The notes beneath the pieces were generated by a model. It had not been told where the DNA came from, did not search any database, and saw only the letters and a list, made by a program, of their open reading frames with translations. The translations under genes were made by a program, and so were the position numbers. 64,000 bases of DNA from Azorhizobium oxalatiphilum (GTDB taxonomy: Bacteria > Pseudomonadota > Alphaproteobacteria > Rhizobiales > Xanthobacteraceae): NCBI RefSeq assembly GCF_014635325.1, contig NZ_BMCT01000003.1, forward strand, positions 186,001-250,000, read 5' to 3'. Positions within the stretch are counted from its first letter, which is position 1. Every line of letters begins with the position of its first letter. Shown piece after piece: positions 38,687 to 47,335 of this stretch.

Positions 38687-40021
38687 TCAGTGCGACTGCG
38701 CCTCGCTGTCGATCCGCGAGGTCTTCTTCGTATCCGGCATGAACAGATAGACCAGCAGCGAGCAGCCGATCACGCAGGTGGCGTACCAGTAGAACCAGCT
38801 CTCGTGGCCGATGTTCTTGAACCACAGCGCGATATATTCCGCCGTGCCGCCGAACAGCGACACCGCCACCGCATAGGGCAGGCCGACGCCGGAGGCGCGG
38901 ATGGCCGCCGGGAACAGCTCGGCCTTCACCACCGCATTGATGGAGGTGTAGCCGGACACGATGAGCCACGCCCCCGCGATCAGCAGGAAGGCGGTCCACG
39001 GGCCGCTGGCATGCTGGATGGCGGTGAGCAGCGGCACGGTCAGCAGCGTGCCGAGGACACCGAAGCTGATCAGCAGCGGCCGGCGGCCGATGCGGTCCGA
39101 CAGCGCGCCATAGATGGGCTGCAGGCACATGGCGAAGATGAGCGAGCCGGCGCTGACCCAGGTGGTCTGGGCGTCGGTGAGGCCCGCCGACAGCTTCAGG
39201 AACTTCTGCATGTAGGTGGTGTAGACATAGAAGGCGAGCGTGCCGCCGGCGGTGAGGCCGAACACGAGGGCAACCTCGCGCGGATGCTCCATCAGGCCGC
39301 GCAGCGTGCCGCGCTTGGCCTTGGCCTTCTTCTGCTCCTTCTGGAACGCGTCCGTCTCCTGCAGGTCGCGCCGCATGACCAGCGTGAACAGGGCAAGGCC
39401 CGCGCCGATGAAGAAGGGAATGCGCCAGCCCCACGCCCGCAGTTCGTCCGCGGTGAGCAGGATGTTTTGCAGCACCAGCAGCACCACGAGGGCGGTCAGC
39501 TGGCCGCCGATGAGGGTGACATACTGGAAGGAGGAGTAGAAGCCGCGCTCCTTGGAGGTGGCCATCTCGGAGAGATAGGTGGCGCTGGAGCCATATTCGC
39601 CGCCGAGGCTGAGCCCCTGCAGCAGGCGGGCCACCAGAAGAAGGATGGGGGCGAACACGCCGATGGTGGCGTAGGTGGGCGTCATCGCGATGATGAGCGA
39701 GCCGAAGCACATCAGGAGGACGGAGAGCATCAGCGCGCGGCGGCGGCCGAAATTGTCACCGATATGCCCGAACAGCCAGCCGCCGATGGGGCGCATGAAG
39801 AAGCCGAGGGCGAAAATGCCTGCGGTGGAGAGAAGCTCCGCAACCGGGTCTTGATTGGGGAAGAATGCCTTCGAAAAATAGAGAGCAAAGGCCGAGTATG
39901 CGTAGAAGTCGTACCATTCAACCAGGTTTCCGGCCGATCCGATCAAAATCGCTTTAATGCGATGGATGCGGTCGAGCGGGACATTGTTTTTATTTGGCGT
40001 AATTTTGGATTTGTCGTCCAC
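38687..40021 (-). CDS. MFS transporter of the metabolite:H+ symporter (MHS) family
   Basis: 444 residues from a GTG at 40021 with GGAG 6 bases upstream. Twelve hydrophobic helices are visible. The MHS family signature is NLVEWYDFYAYSAFALYFSK in helix 1, then FFMRPIGGWLFGHIGDNFGR, LLLVARLLQGLSLGGEYGSS, and QPIYGALSDRIGRRPLL in the second half. Members such as KgtP and PcaT-like proteins import dicarboxylates, citrate or alpha-ketoglutarate with protons. KgtP-like import of a dicarboxylate is a fair guess from the pattern, but not proven. It stands alone, ending at a strong terminator. Confidence 0.9.
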   Translation of the reverse strand: MDDKSKITPNKNNVPLDRIHRIKAILIGSAGNLVEWYDFYAYSAFALYFSKAFFPNQDPVAELLSTAGIFALGFFMRPIGGWLFGHIGDNFGRRRALMLSVLLMCFGSLIIAMTPTYATIGVFAPILLLVARLLQGLSLGGEYGSSATYLSEMATSKERGFYSSFQYVTLIGGQLTALVVLLVLQNILLTADELRAWGWRIPFFIGAGLALFTLVMRRDLQETDAFQKEQKKAKAKRGTLRGLMEHPREVALVFGLTAGGTLAFYVYTTYMQKFLKLSAGLTDAQTTWVSAGSLIFAMCLQPIYGALSDRIGRRPLLISFGVLGTLLTVPLLTAIQHASGPWTAFLLIAGAWLIVSGYTSINAVVKAELFPAAIRASGVGLPYAVAVSLFGGTAEYIALWFKNIGHESWFYWYATCVIGCSLLVYLFMPDTKKTSRIDSEAQSH

Positions 40022-40296
40022 TTGGCACTCCGATCCTGTTTTCAGAATCCCATGATGGGGTGCTCCGAATTTTACAGACGAGTGATCGCGTAAAAGCCTG
40101 AAGCCAGCTCCGTGCGTGAGCTGCCTGCGTCTTATACGCTCGTAGTGAACCTGAAAACACGGCTAAAGGCGCATAGCCTTACGTCCGCCACATTCTCTCA
40201 CGTCATGACCTTGCGTAAGGTTCCGCTGACCTAGAGTAAGACTTTGCGAGTGCGACAACTCAGGACAGGCGGCACTTTGCCGCTTTGCGCGCAGCA

Positions 40297-41670
40297 TCAG
40301 CCGTTCCAGCGCTTGGGCCGGTAGAAGGTATGGACGCCGATGCGATCCAGCTTGCGCATTTCCCGCACCCAGGAGGGGTGGACCCAGTAGGCGTGGTAAT
40401 GGGTCGCGCGTCCGACGCTGTCGAGCCACAGCTTTCCGTCCAGCATGTCGGCGGAAATCTGCTTGGCCTGCACCCACATGTCGGGCTCGCGCACCACGTC
40501 CTTCACGTCATCGCAGGCGAAGGTGAACTGGCAGGCCAGATGCCGGTGGGCGTTCTGGTAGACGGTCTTGCACACGTCATTGGGATAATAGCCGGAGAAC
40601 ACGCGGTTCATGACCACCTGCGCCACGGCGATCTGGCCGCGCTTGGCTTCGCCCCGGCTCTCGAAGTAGATCGCTTCCGCCAGGCACTTCTCCGCCCGTG
40701 CGCGGGCCGGGCCTTCGAGGCCGAGGCGCTCGGCGAAGGTGGGGCCGGCAAGGCCGCCGGCCAGTTCGCCCTTGCCGCCCAGCAGCGGATTGTCGCCCGC
40801 GCGGCTTGCGGGCGCCGAGACCGGCAGCGGCACGAGGCTGCCCGGAATGCTCAAGGTGGCGTGTTCGAACGGCTGGGCGGGGAAGATGTCGGGATCGGCG
40901 CCGAACACCACGGTGGGATCGCGATAGATCGGCCCGTCCGTGCCGCTCGCCGGCGCGTCCGCGCCGAGGTCGGCCCAGCCCTGGTCGTCGGGCTGGACGG
41001 GAAACAGGGCATCGCTGCCGATGCCGCCCGCATCCGCCATGCGGTTGGGCGGGGCGGGCTCGGGGATGTCTGCGCCGGTGATGTCGGGGCCGAACTGGGT
41101 GCCGATGTCCTCGTCCGCCACCACCTCGTCATCGATGTTCGGCAGCGACAGCAGGCTGTCGAGGGCGAGTTCCAGATAGACGTTGCGCGCCGCCTCCGGC
41201 CTGGGGCCGAAGATGGCGGGCGTGTCCGCCTCGACCTCAATCTGCGCCTTCTCGGCGGCATCGCTCTCGGGGGGCGTGGCGGCGGCGGTCTGCGTGGGCG
41301 CGCCCAGCACGAGCGGCGGGGGATAGGCGTAGCTGTCCTCGCCCGGCGGCGGCACCACGGGGGCGACGGGCAGCACGGAGGTCTCGGGCAGGGTGAAGCC
41401 GAGCCCGTTGCCGAGGGCTGGCGGCAGATCGAGGGTGGCCACCTTCAGCGCCTTCAGCGGCGCGCTCAGGAAATCGGACCCGCGCTCCGCGAAGGTGCGC
41501 GTCAGCATGGCGTCGGAGGGCAGGGATTGCGCGGCGAGCGGCGCCGGCATCAGGCCGGAGAGGCAGGCGGCGAAGCTGAGCGTCGCGCCGAGACTGCCGA
41601 TACCGGCAGCCCGCAGGCGTGCGCTTTGCCGCAGCCCGTGCCGCCCGGTCTCGCTCCGCCGTTCCGCCAT
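40297..41670 (-). CDS. SleB-type cell wall hydrolase with periplasmic signal
   Basis: About 457 residues from ATG 41670 (GGGGCGG upstream); an ATG at 41715 would add 15 residues but has no ribosome site. An N-terminal signal sequence (LGATLSFAACLSGLMPAPLA) precedes a low-complexity, acidic, proline-rich linker of about 250 residues. The last 130 residues form the hydrolase_2 (SleB) domain: CLAEAIYFESRGEAKRGQIA with the catalytic glutamate, VAQVVMNRVFSGYYPNDVCK, CQFTFACDD, and ATHYHAYWVHPSW. SleB domains are lytic transglycosylases or muramidases. In non-spore formers they remodel peptidoglycan. Confidence 0.88.
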   Translation of the reverse strand: MAERRSETGRHGLRQSARLRAAGIGSLGATLSFAACLSGLMPAPLAAQSLPSDAMLTRTFAERGSDFLSAPLKALKVATLDLPPALGNGLGFTLPETSVLPVAPVVPPPGEDSYAYPPPLVLGAPTQTAAATPPESDAAEKAQIEVEADTPAIFGPRPEAARNVYLELALDSLLSLPNIDDEVVADEDIGTQFGPDITGADIPEPAPPNRMADAGGIGSDALFPVQPDDQGWADLGADAPASGTDGPIYRDPTVVFGADPDIFPAQPFEHATLSIPGSLVPLPVSAPASRAGDNPLLGGKGELAGGLAGPTFAERLGLEGPARARAEKCLAEAIYFESRGEAKRGQIAVAQVVMNRVFSGYYPNDVCKTVYQNAHRHLACQFTFACDDVKDVVREPDMWVQAKQISADMLDGKLWLDSVGRATHYHAYWVHPSWVREMRKLDRIGVHTFYRPKRWNG

Positions 41671-41715
41671 TTGTCCGCCCCGCCAAAAAACGTCTGGTGT
41701 CGGGGACGGATTCAC

Positions 41716-41740
41716 GGATCAGATTGATGCAATCTGATCC
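41716..41740. promoter_or_regulatory. Perfect 11-bp inverted repeat upstream of the SleB-type gene
   Basis: GGATCAGATTG (41716-41726) and CAATCTGATCC (41730-41740) are exact inverted copies separated by ATG. The palindrome lies 46-70 bases before the preferred start, where an operator or promoter would be expected. Candidate regulatory site. Confidence 0.5.
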
Positions 41741-41855
41741 GATCCGGCCCCGGTAACGCGGGGCCTCGGCCGCTCCGGTCAGGCCGGAGGGCGGGAGATA
41801 CGCACCCGCGTGGCCGGCACGGCGCCAGCCACGGGGGAAGCATGTTTTATCAACC

Positions 41856-42782
41856 TTACCCCCCGGTTAAGCATGATGCGATAAATGCTTCCCGGCTGAA
41901 CGGGCCGCCCTCCGGCGGGGCGAGAAGCCGGGCGCGCTTCAGCCCCTCGGTGCCGAAGCGCACCTTGATCGCTTCTTCCACCCAGCGGCGCTCCTGCGCC
42001 GCGCGGCGGCCGGCGCGGCGGTCCTGCCCCGCCAGATAGGCGGCATGGTTCGCCACCGCTGCGGCAAAATCCTCCAGCCCCTCGCCGGTGGTGGCGGAGA
42101 GGCGGACCACCGGCACGCGCCACTCCGACGCTCCCCCCGCCAGCGCCAATGCGCCGCTGACGTCGGCGGCGGCGCGGCGGGAGCTTTCGGTCATGTCGGC
42201 CTTGGTGACGGCGATCACGTCCGGCAGTTCCATGACGCCGGCCTTCATGAACTGCAGGCTGTCGCCCGAGGCGGGCTGGATGCATAGCACCACGGTGTCG
42301 GCGATGAGGTCGATGTCGGCCTCCGACTGGCCCACCCCCACGGTCTCCACGATGACCAGATCGAACACCGCGCGCAGCAGCACGGCTGCGCCCACCGCAT
42401 GGTCGGAGAGGCCGCCGAGCCGGTCGCGGGCGGCCATGGAGCGGATGAAGATGCCGCGATCCTCCGGATCGGTCTTCAGCCGCGCGCGATCGCCCAGCAG
42501 GGCCCCGCCGGTGCGGCGGGAGGAGGGGTCCACTGCCAGCACCGCCACCGTGCGGCCGGCGGCGCGGGCCTGGCGCACCAGCACGTTGGTGAGGGTGGAT
42601 TTGCCCACCCCCGGCGGTCCGGTGAGGCCGAGCACCTGCGCGCGGGCGGCGGCGGCGGCCTCGTCCAGCAAGGCGGCGAGGGCGGGGGTGCCGCGGGCGG
42701 TCTCGACCGCAGCCAGAGCGGCGGCCACGGCGCGCTTGCCGCCGGTGTGAAGGTCCGCGAGGGAGGGGAGAGGCGGGGGCAT
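41856..42782 (-). CDS. meaB: MeaB-like G-protein chaperone (ArgK/MeaB family)
   Basis: 308 residues from ATG 42782. The G-domain motifs are visible: P-loop GLTGPPGVGKSTLTNVLVRQ, then LAVDPSSRRTGGALLGDRAR (switch region of the family), VETVGVGQSEADIDLIADTV, and VTKADMTESSRRAAADV. This is the MeaB/ArgK family, GTPases that assemble and protect B12-dependent acyl-CoA mutases such as methylmalonyl-CoA mutase. No mutase gene is in the window, so its partner must be elsewhere. No ribosome site is clear. Confidence 0.92.
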   Translation of the reverse strand: MPPPLPSLADLHTGGKRAVAAALAAVETARGTPALAALLDEAAAAARAQVLGLTGPPGVGKSTLTNVLVRQARAAGRTVAVLAVDPSSRRTGGALLGDRARLKTDPEDRGIFIRSMAARDRLGGLSDHAVGAAVLLRAVFDLVIVETVGVGQSEADIDLIADTVVLCIQPASGDSLQFMKAGVMELPDVIAVTKADMTESSRRAAADVSGALALAGGASEWRVPVVRLSATTGEGLEDFAAAVANHAAYLAGQDRRAGRRAAQERRWVEEAIKVRFGTEGLKRARLLAPPEGGPFSREAFIASCLTGG

Positions 42783-42920
42783 GGTGGCGCGCAGTCTAGA
42801 GAGGGATCTGACCGGAGGGAATCGGCTGATCCGCCAATCCGCCTCTGACGCATGATGAGAGCATGCGCCGATCCGATTGCATCGCAATTCGGGTGGGCCG
42901 GGAGCCTATGCGCCCAATAA

Positions 42921-42950
42921 AAAAGGCGTCGGCTTGCGCCGACGCCTTTT
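42921..42950 (-). terminator. Terminator after the glycine-zipper protein gene
   Basis: AAAAGGCGTCGGC (42921-42933) pairs with GCCGACGCCTTTT (42938-42950) across TTGC. The A-run becomes the T-tract for the minus-strand gene ending at 43007. Confidence 0.93.
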
Positions 42951-43006
42951 CCACTGACCGGAACCGTGCGGGGGAACGAAACCGATCAATAGCTCACTTC
43001 AAAAGA

Positions 43007-43327
43007 TCACTGGCAGTAGGAGCGGGACACCCGCACCACCTGCCCGTTGGGATAACGGTAGTGACACCGTCCCCCACTCCAAAAATAATAGGCAGGAGGA
43101 CGTTGTCCGGTCTGCGATCCGATGACCGCGCCGGTCGCGCCACCGATCACCGCACCGGCCGCTGCGCCACCGGCCCTGCCAGTTACCGCGCCGCCGATCA
43201 CTGCACCGGTGATGCCGCCGAGAACCGCGCCGGGCACCGCATTGTTCTGCGCCTGTGCGGCACTGGCCGCAATCATGGTGCACAACGCCGCCGCAACAGC
43301 CCGCACAGCGATCTTCCGCGTGCGCAT
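43007..43327 (-). CDS. Small exported glycine-zipper protein
   Basis: 106 residues from ATG 43327 with GGAGGGG upstream. A signal peptide (RAVAAALCTMIAASAAQAQ) is followed by a glycine-zipper core (GAVLGGITGAVIGGAVTG, then GAAAGAVIGGATGAVIGS) and a short tail GGRCHYRYPNGQVVRVSRSY with two cysteines. Glycine-zipper proteins are small envelope proteins that can insert into the outer membrane, often induced by stress. The tail resembles cysteine-containing periplasmic mini-domains. It stands alone with its own terminator. Confidence 0.8.
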   Translation of the reverse strand: MRTRKIAVRAVAAALCTMIAASAAQAQNNAVPGAVLGGITGAVIGGAVTGRAGGAAAGAVIGGATGAVIGSQTGQRPPAYYFWSGGRCHYRYPNGQVVRVSRSYCQ

Positions 43328-43614
43328 CAACCCCTCCACATGCCGCCTGACGACGGCATTTGTTCCGTTCCAAACTCCTAGCAAGGCCAACATGAACGGC
43401 AGATGAGCGTAGCCATGTTTCTACAGCATGGATGGTAGTATTTACACGCCGCGAAGGCATATATTCCGTTTGAGTGCAAACCATCTTGTTCGCCCGCGTG
43501 TACCGCTTTTCTTTTGCACGCAACGGATGTTGCCGTCTGGCCGATGGGCGTATGGTCGCCGCTTGCATGGAGGCGGGCGGCTGGGGCAGGGTGCGGCGGA
43601 ATGGAGATGTACCC

Positions 43615-43956
43615 ATGAGTGAGATCAATCCCTTCGGCGGCCGCGTGGTGCATGTGACCCCCGCCGAGGTGAAGGCAGGCCTGGAGGATGGCAGCATCCT
43701 GCTGGTGGACGTGCGCGAACCCAACGAGACCGCCGCCGAACGCATTCCGGGCGCCGTGGATGCGCCGTTGCAGAGCTTCGATCCGGCTTCCCTGCCCGAT
43801 CCGGCCGGCAAGCGCCTGATCTTCTCCTGCCGCTCGGGCCAGCGCTCGCAGAAGGCGCTCGCGCTCGCGCAGGCGTCCGGGCTCGATTACGAGGAGCACA
43901 TGCAGGGCGGCATCCTGGCGTGGAAGGACGCCGGCTACCCGACCGAGCAGGGCTGA
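43615..43956 (+). CDS. Rhodanese-like sulfurtransferase
   Basis: 113 residues. A single rhodanese domain with LLVDVREPNETAAERIPGAV, the active-site loop FSCRSGQRSQKALAL (catalytic cysteine in C-R-S-G-Q-R) and HMQGGILAWKDAGYPTE at the end. Such stand-alone domains move sulfane sulfur in cytoplasmic pathways such as thiosulfate or tRNA sulfur handling. The downstream neighbour is convergent, 20 bases away, so it is a single-gene unit. Specific partner unknown. Confidence 0.93.
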   Translation: MSEINPFGGRVVHVTPAEVKAGLEDGSILLVDVREPNETAAERIPGAVDAPLQSFDPASLPDPAGKRLIFSCRSGQRSQKALALAQASGLDYEEHMQGGILAWKDAGYPTEQG

Positions 43957-43976
43957 GCCATCGGCTCAGCCTCCGG

Positions 43977-45098
43977 TCAGCCGTTCAGGGTGGGCCGCAG
44001 CGGGAAGGTGAGGCGCACGGCCGCACCCTTGCTGCGGGCCGGAAATTCCATGACGGCGCCGAGCTTGGACGCCATGGCGCGCACGATGCGGTCGCCGAGG
44101 CCGGTGGAGCTGACGGGCGTTCCGCTGTCGGGTATGCCGACGCCCTCGTCCTCCACCGTCAGCTCGATATTGCCTTCGAGCGAGAACAGGTGCACGCGCA
44201 CCGGCCCCTTGCCGCCGGGATAGGCGTATTTCGAGGCATTGATGACCAGCTCGGTCACGATGACGCCGAGCGCGACGGCGCGATCCGGGTCGATCTCGAT
44301 GGGGTCGATGTCGGTGGCGAGGCTGATGCCTACCTCGCCGTGCTGGGCGGACATCTCAAGGTCCGCCAGCAGCGGCCCGAGATACTGGTCCACGGCCACC
44401 GTCGTCACCTGATCCGAGGTGTAGAGCCGCCGGTGCACCTGCGCCACCGCCGCCACGCGGCCGCGCGCGTTGCTGAGCGCGGTCTGCACTTCCGCATTGT
44501 CGGTGGCCCCCGCCTGCAGATGCAGCAGCGACATGATGATCTGGAGCGAGTTGCCCACCCGGTGGTTCATCTCCCGCAGCAGCAGGGCGCGCTCGGCGGC
44601 CAGCGCCTCGAAACGGTCGCGGGCGGCGCGGATCTCGGCTTCGGCGGCCTCGTGGGCGCGGTGCATCTTCACCTGCTGGAGCGCGGCGGCCATGGCCGAA
44701 TCGAGCAGCTCGATGAAATCGCCCTGAACGTCCTTTACCACGTAATCGGCGGCGCCGGCCTTGAGCGCCGCGACAGCGACACGGCTCTCCTGCGTGCCGG
44801 TGACGTAGACCACCGGCGGCGGGCTGGCGAGCAGGCGGATGGCGGCCAGCGTCTCGAGGCCATCCTGGCCGGGCATGTAATGATCGAGCGCCACCACGTC
44901 GATGCCACCGGCAGCGATGCGGGCGAGGCCGTCCTCGCCGCAGGTGGCCAGTTCGACCAGATAGCCACGGCGGCCGAGCTGGCGCTGCACCAGCCGCCCC
45001 AACCCCGGATCGTCGTCGATATAGAGCAGCCGCACGCCCGCGCTCGCCGTGGTTGCCACGGCGCTGCCCTGGGCCTCCATGCGCGCGGCCTCGCCCAT
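43977..45098 (-). CDS. Receiver-histidine kinase of the HisKA_2 type
   Basis: 373 residues. An N-terminal receiver (RLLYIDDDPGLGRLV, phospho-acceptor Asp72 in VVALDHYMPGQDG, and VVYVTGTQESRVAV) precedes a short coiled segment and a HisKA_2-type H-box LLLREMNHRVGNSLQIIMSL with His179, then a HATPase with TELVINASKYAYPGGKG and DEGVGIPDSG. Soluble, no transmembrane part. HisKA_2 kinases in alphaproteobacteria often act in light or general stress signalling. Its ATG (45098-45096) overlaps by one base the stop of the receiver gene upstream, so the two are translationally coupled. Confidence 0.9.
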   Translation of the reverse strand: MGEAARMEAQGSAVATTASAGVRLLYIDDDPGLGRLVQRQLGRRGYLVELATCGEDGLARIAAGGIDVVALDHYMPGQDGLETLAAIRLLASPPPVVYVTGTQESRVAVAALKAGAADYVVKDVQGDFIELLDSAMAAALQQVKMHRAHEAAEAEIRAARDRFEALAAERALLLREMNHRVGNSLQIIMSLLHLQAGATDNAEVQTALSNARGRVAAVAQVHRRLYTSDQVTTVAVDQYLGPLLADLEMSAQHGEVGISLATDIDPIEIDPDRAVALGVIVTELVINASKYAYPGGKGPVRVHLFSLEGNIELTVEDEGVGIPDSGTPVSSTGLGDRIVRAMASKLGAVMEFPARSKGAAVRLTFPLRPTLNG

Positions 45099-45535
45099 CA
45101 GCTCGCCTCTGGCACCTGGATCACGGAGAAGAACAGGCCGAGCTGTCGCACGGCGTTCGAGAAGTTCTCATAATTGACCGGCTTGGTCACATAGACATTG
45201 GCGCCGAGATCATAGCAGCGCTGGATCTCCACCTTGTCGTCGGTGGTCGTCAGCACCACCACGGGCGAGCGCTTGAGATGCTCGTTCTCCTTGATGCGCC
45301 TGAGGATGTTGACCCCGCTCGTATCGGGCAGGTTGAGATCGAGCAGCACCAGCAGCGCCTTGCCGGCATTGATCGCGCCGGTGCCGTCCGGACCGAACAG
45401 GTAGGCCAGCGCGCTGTTGCCGTCGCCGAAGGGCACGATCTCGTTGAGCACGCCGGCCCGGCGGATGTTCTTCTCGATCAGGCGCGCGTGGCCCGGATCG
45501 TCCTCGATCATGATGATGGTGACGTGCTCAGGCAT
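45098..45535 (-). CDS. Single-domain response regulator (Rcp1-like receiver)
   Basis: 145 residues from ATG 45535, with GGGGGAAAAC before it. One receiver domain: IIMIEDDPGHARLIEKNIRR, Asp66 in LLVLLDLNLPDTSGVNILRR, and VVVLTTTDDKVEIQ. The E-D-D-P-G-H-A-R-L-I start resembles receivers paired with phytochrome-type kinases. No output domain. The ATG overlaps the end of the upstream kinase gene by 8 bases, so the kinase, this receiver and the next kinase form one operon and likely one phosphorelay. Confidence 0.92.
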   Translation of the reverse strand: MPEHVTIIMIEDDPGHARLIEKNIRRAGVLNEIVPFGDGNSALAYLFGPDGTGAINAGKALLVLLDLNLPDTSGVNILRRIKENEHLKRSPVVVLTTTDDKVEIQRCYDLGANVYVTKPVNYENFSNAVRQLGLFFSVIQVPEAS

Positions 45536-47051
45536 GTTTTCCCCCATTGCCTTCGACAACAAGTCTGCGGGGCAGCGTGACCTTGAACACGGTGCCCAGC
45601 CCCAGTTCCGATTCCAGCGTGATGCCCCCGCCAAGGCGCCGGACCAGCGCGCGCACATGCGCGAGGCCGATGCCCTCGCCGGGCCGGTCCTGCGGCCCGG
45701 ATCGGCGGAACAGCTCGAACACGCGGACCCGGTCGTTCGGGTCGATGCCGCGTCCGTTGTCCCGCACCAGATAGGTGACGTAGCCCGGCGTCTCCCGGGC
45801 GGAAACCTCGATCAGCCCCTGTACGTCGGGGCGCAGGTATTTGACAGCGTTGTCGATCAGGTTGGTGAAGATCTGCTCCAGTGCCATCCGGTCGCTGACG
45901 ATGGCGGGGATGGGGTGCACCGTGAGCCTGGCGTTCCGCTCCATAAGCTGATGCGCCATGGTGGCCGCGATGGTCTCGACCATCTCGGTCATGCTGACGG
46001 AGGTCGGCGCGAACTCCTTACGGCCCTGCCGCGACAGGTCGAGGATGGCGTTGATCAGCCGGTCCATCTTGGTGATGGACTTCTTGATGAAGCCGAACGC
46101 CTCCTCGAAATCCTTGTCGAGCGCGATATCCGCCGCGCCATTGGTGTCGCCGGCCTGCGCGCGCAGGGTGGCGATGCGGTCGAACAGATCGGTGCGCAGG
46201 GCTTCCAGCTCGCTGGTGAAGCCCATGATGTTGACCAGCGGCGAGCGCAGATCGTGGCTGACGATATAAGCGAAGCTCTGGATCTCGTTATTGGCTTCCT
46301 GCAGGTCCGCCGTGCGTTCGGCGACCCGCTGCTCAAGAACCAGATTGGCTTCCTCCACATTGTGATGGGCGGTGCGCAGGTCTTCGGTGTTGCGGCGGGT
46401 GATGCGCAACGCCAGGGCGGCAATGCCGACGATGGCCACCGCGCCGGCCAGATTGACCAGCATCAGCCAGAGGTTGGAACTGCGCGATGCGGAGATGCGC
46501 TCGCCCAACTGGTTCTGCTCGCCCACATGCATCTGGTTGATGATGCTGCCGATCTCGCGGGAGAGCTCCTCGCCGCGGTCGGTGCGCACCACCGCCAGCG
46601 CGCCCATGGTGTCGCCGCTGCGGCGGAGCGAAATGGTGTGGCGCAGTTCGTCCTGCTTGGTCTGGAGCAGCACGGCCAGCCGGTCCGCCAGTGCCCGGCG
46701 CCGCTCGCTGGCGCCCACCGTGCTCGACTGCACCTGCTGTATGGTCCGGTCGAGATCGGCCATGGTGGTGTCGAAATCGGCCAGATAGCGGCTGTCGCCG
46801 GTCAGCAGGAAGCCGCGCTGGGAGGTTTCGCCGCGCAGCAGGAAGGCCTGCAGGTTGGAGATGGTGTTTTCCAGCAGCAGCGTCTGGGCCACCTGCGCCG
46901 CATCTTCGCGCGCGCGGTTCACCAGAAACACCGAGATCACGCTGATCAGGATCAGGATGCCGAAGCCGGCTCCCAGCACTACGGCCTGATTGAGGGGGCG
47001 GCGCGGACGGGACGGGGTCGGTGCCACGGCATCTTCGGTGGAGACGGTCAC
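45528..47051 (-). CDS. Membrane histidine kinase with CHASE3 sensor domain
   Basis: About 507 residues from a GTG at 47051; a TTG at 47108 is also open and no start has a clear ribosome site, so the beginning is uncertain. Transmembrane helix (LGAGFGILILISVISVFLVN), a CHASE3 periplasmic domain (NTISNLQAFLLRGETSQRGF, LLTGDSRYLADFDTTMADLD), a second helix, a coiled linker, the H-box SFAYIVSHDLRSPLVNIMGF, and a HATPase with LIDNAVKYLRPDVQG and DNGRGIDPND, GEGIGLAHVRAL. The sensor is extracytoplasmic. Its stop overlaps the start of the Rcp1-like receiver, which is probably its direct target. Confidence 0.88.
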   Translation of the reverse strand: MTVSTEDAVAPTPSRPRRPLNQAVVLGAGFGILILISVISVFLVNRAREDAAQVAQTLLLENTISNLQAFLLRGETSQRGFLLTGDSRYLADFDTTMADLDRTIQQVQSSTVGASERRRALADRLAVLLQTKQDELRHTISLRRSGDTMGALAVVRTDRGEELSREIGSIINQMHVGEQNQLGERISASRSSNLWLMLVNLAGAVAIVGIAALALRITRRNTEDLRTAHHNVEEANLVLEQRVAERTADLQEANNEIQSFAYIVSHDLRSPLVNIMGFTSELEALRTDLFDRIATLRAQAGDTNGAADIALDKDFEEAFGFIKKSITKMDRLINAILDLSRQGRKEFAPTSVSMTEMVETIAATMAHQLMERNARLTVHPIPAIVSDRMALEQIFTNLIDNAVKYLRPDVQGLIEVSARETPGYVTYLVRDNGRGIDPNDRVRVFELFRRSGPQDRPGEGIGLAHVRALVRRLGGGITLESELGLGTVFKVTLPRRLVVEGNGGKHA

Positions 47052-47335
47052 GGCGACGGCGCCCGGTACGCGGGGAGGATGTGGCCAGCCGACAGCCCGG
47101 CCGCGCAAGCGACGCCATGCCGCGGGTGCCGCTCGGACCTTACGCCTGAAAACACTGAACCCCGGCCCCTCACCCTACCCAAGACGCTCGCCCCCAGATT
47201 GCGGCCATGGGACCGTGCGCACGGCATCCCTGGCGTTTTGCCCGGCCACGGTGGGACAAGCTCCGCTGAAGCTTGTAGGTTCCCTTCCGAAGCGCTTGGA
47301 TGTGCAGGAAAGCACAGATTTTTCCCCGGAGCACC

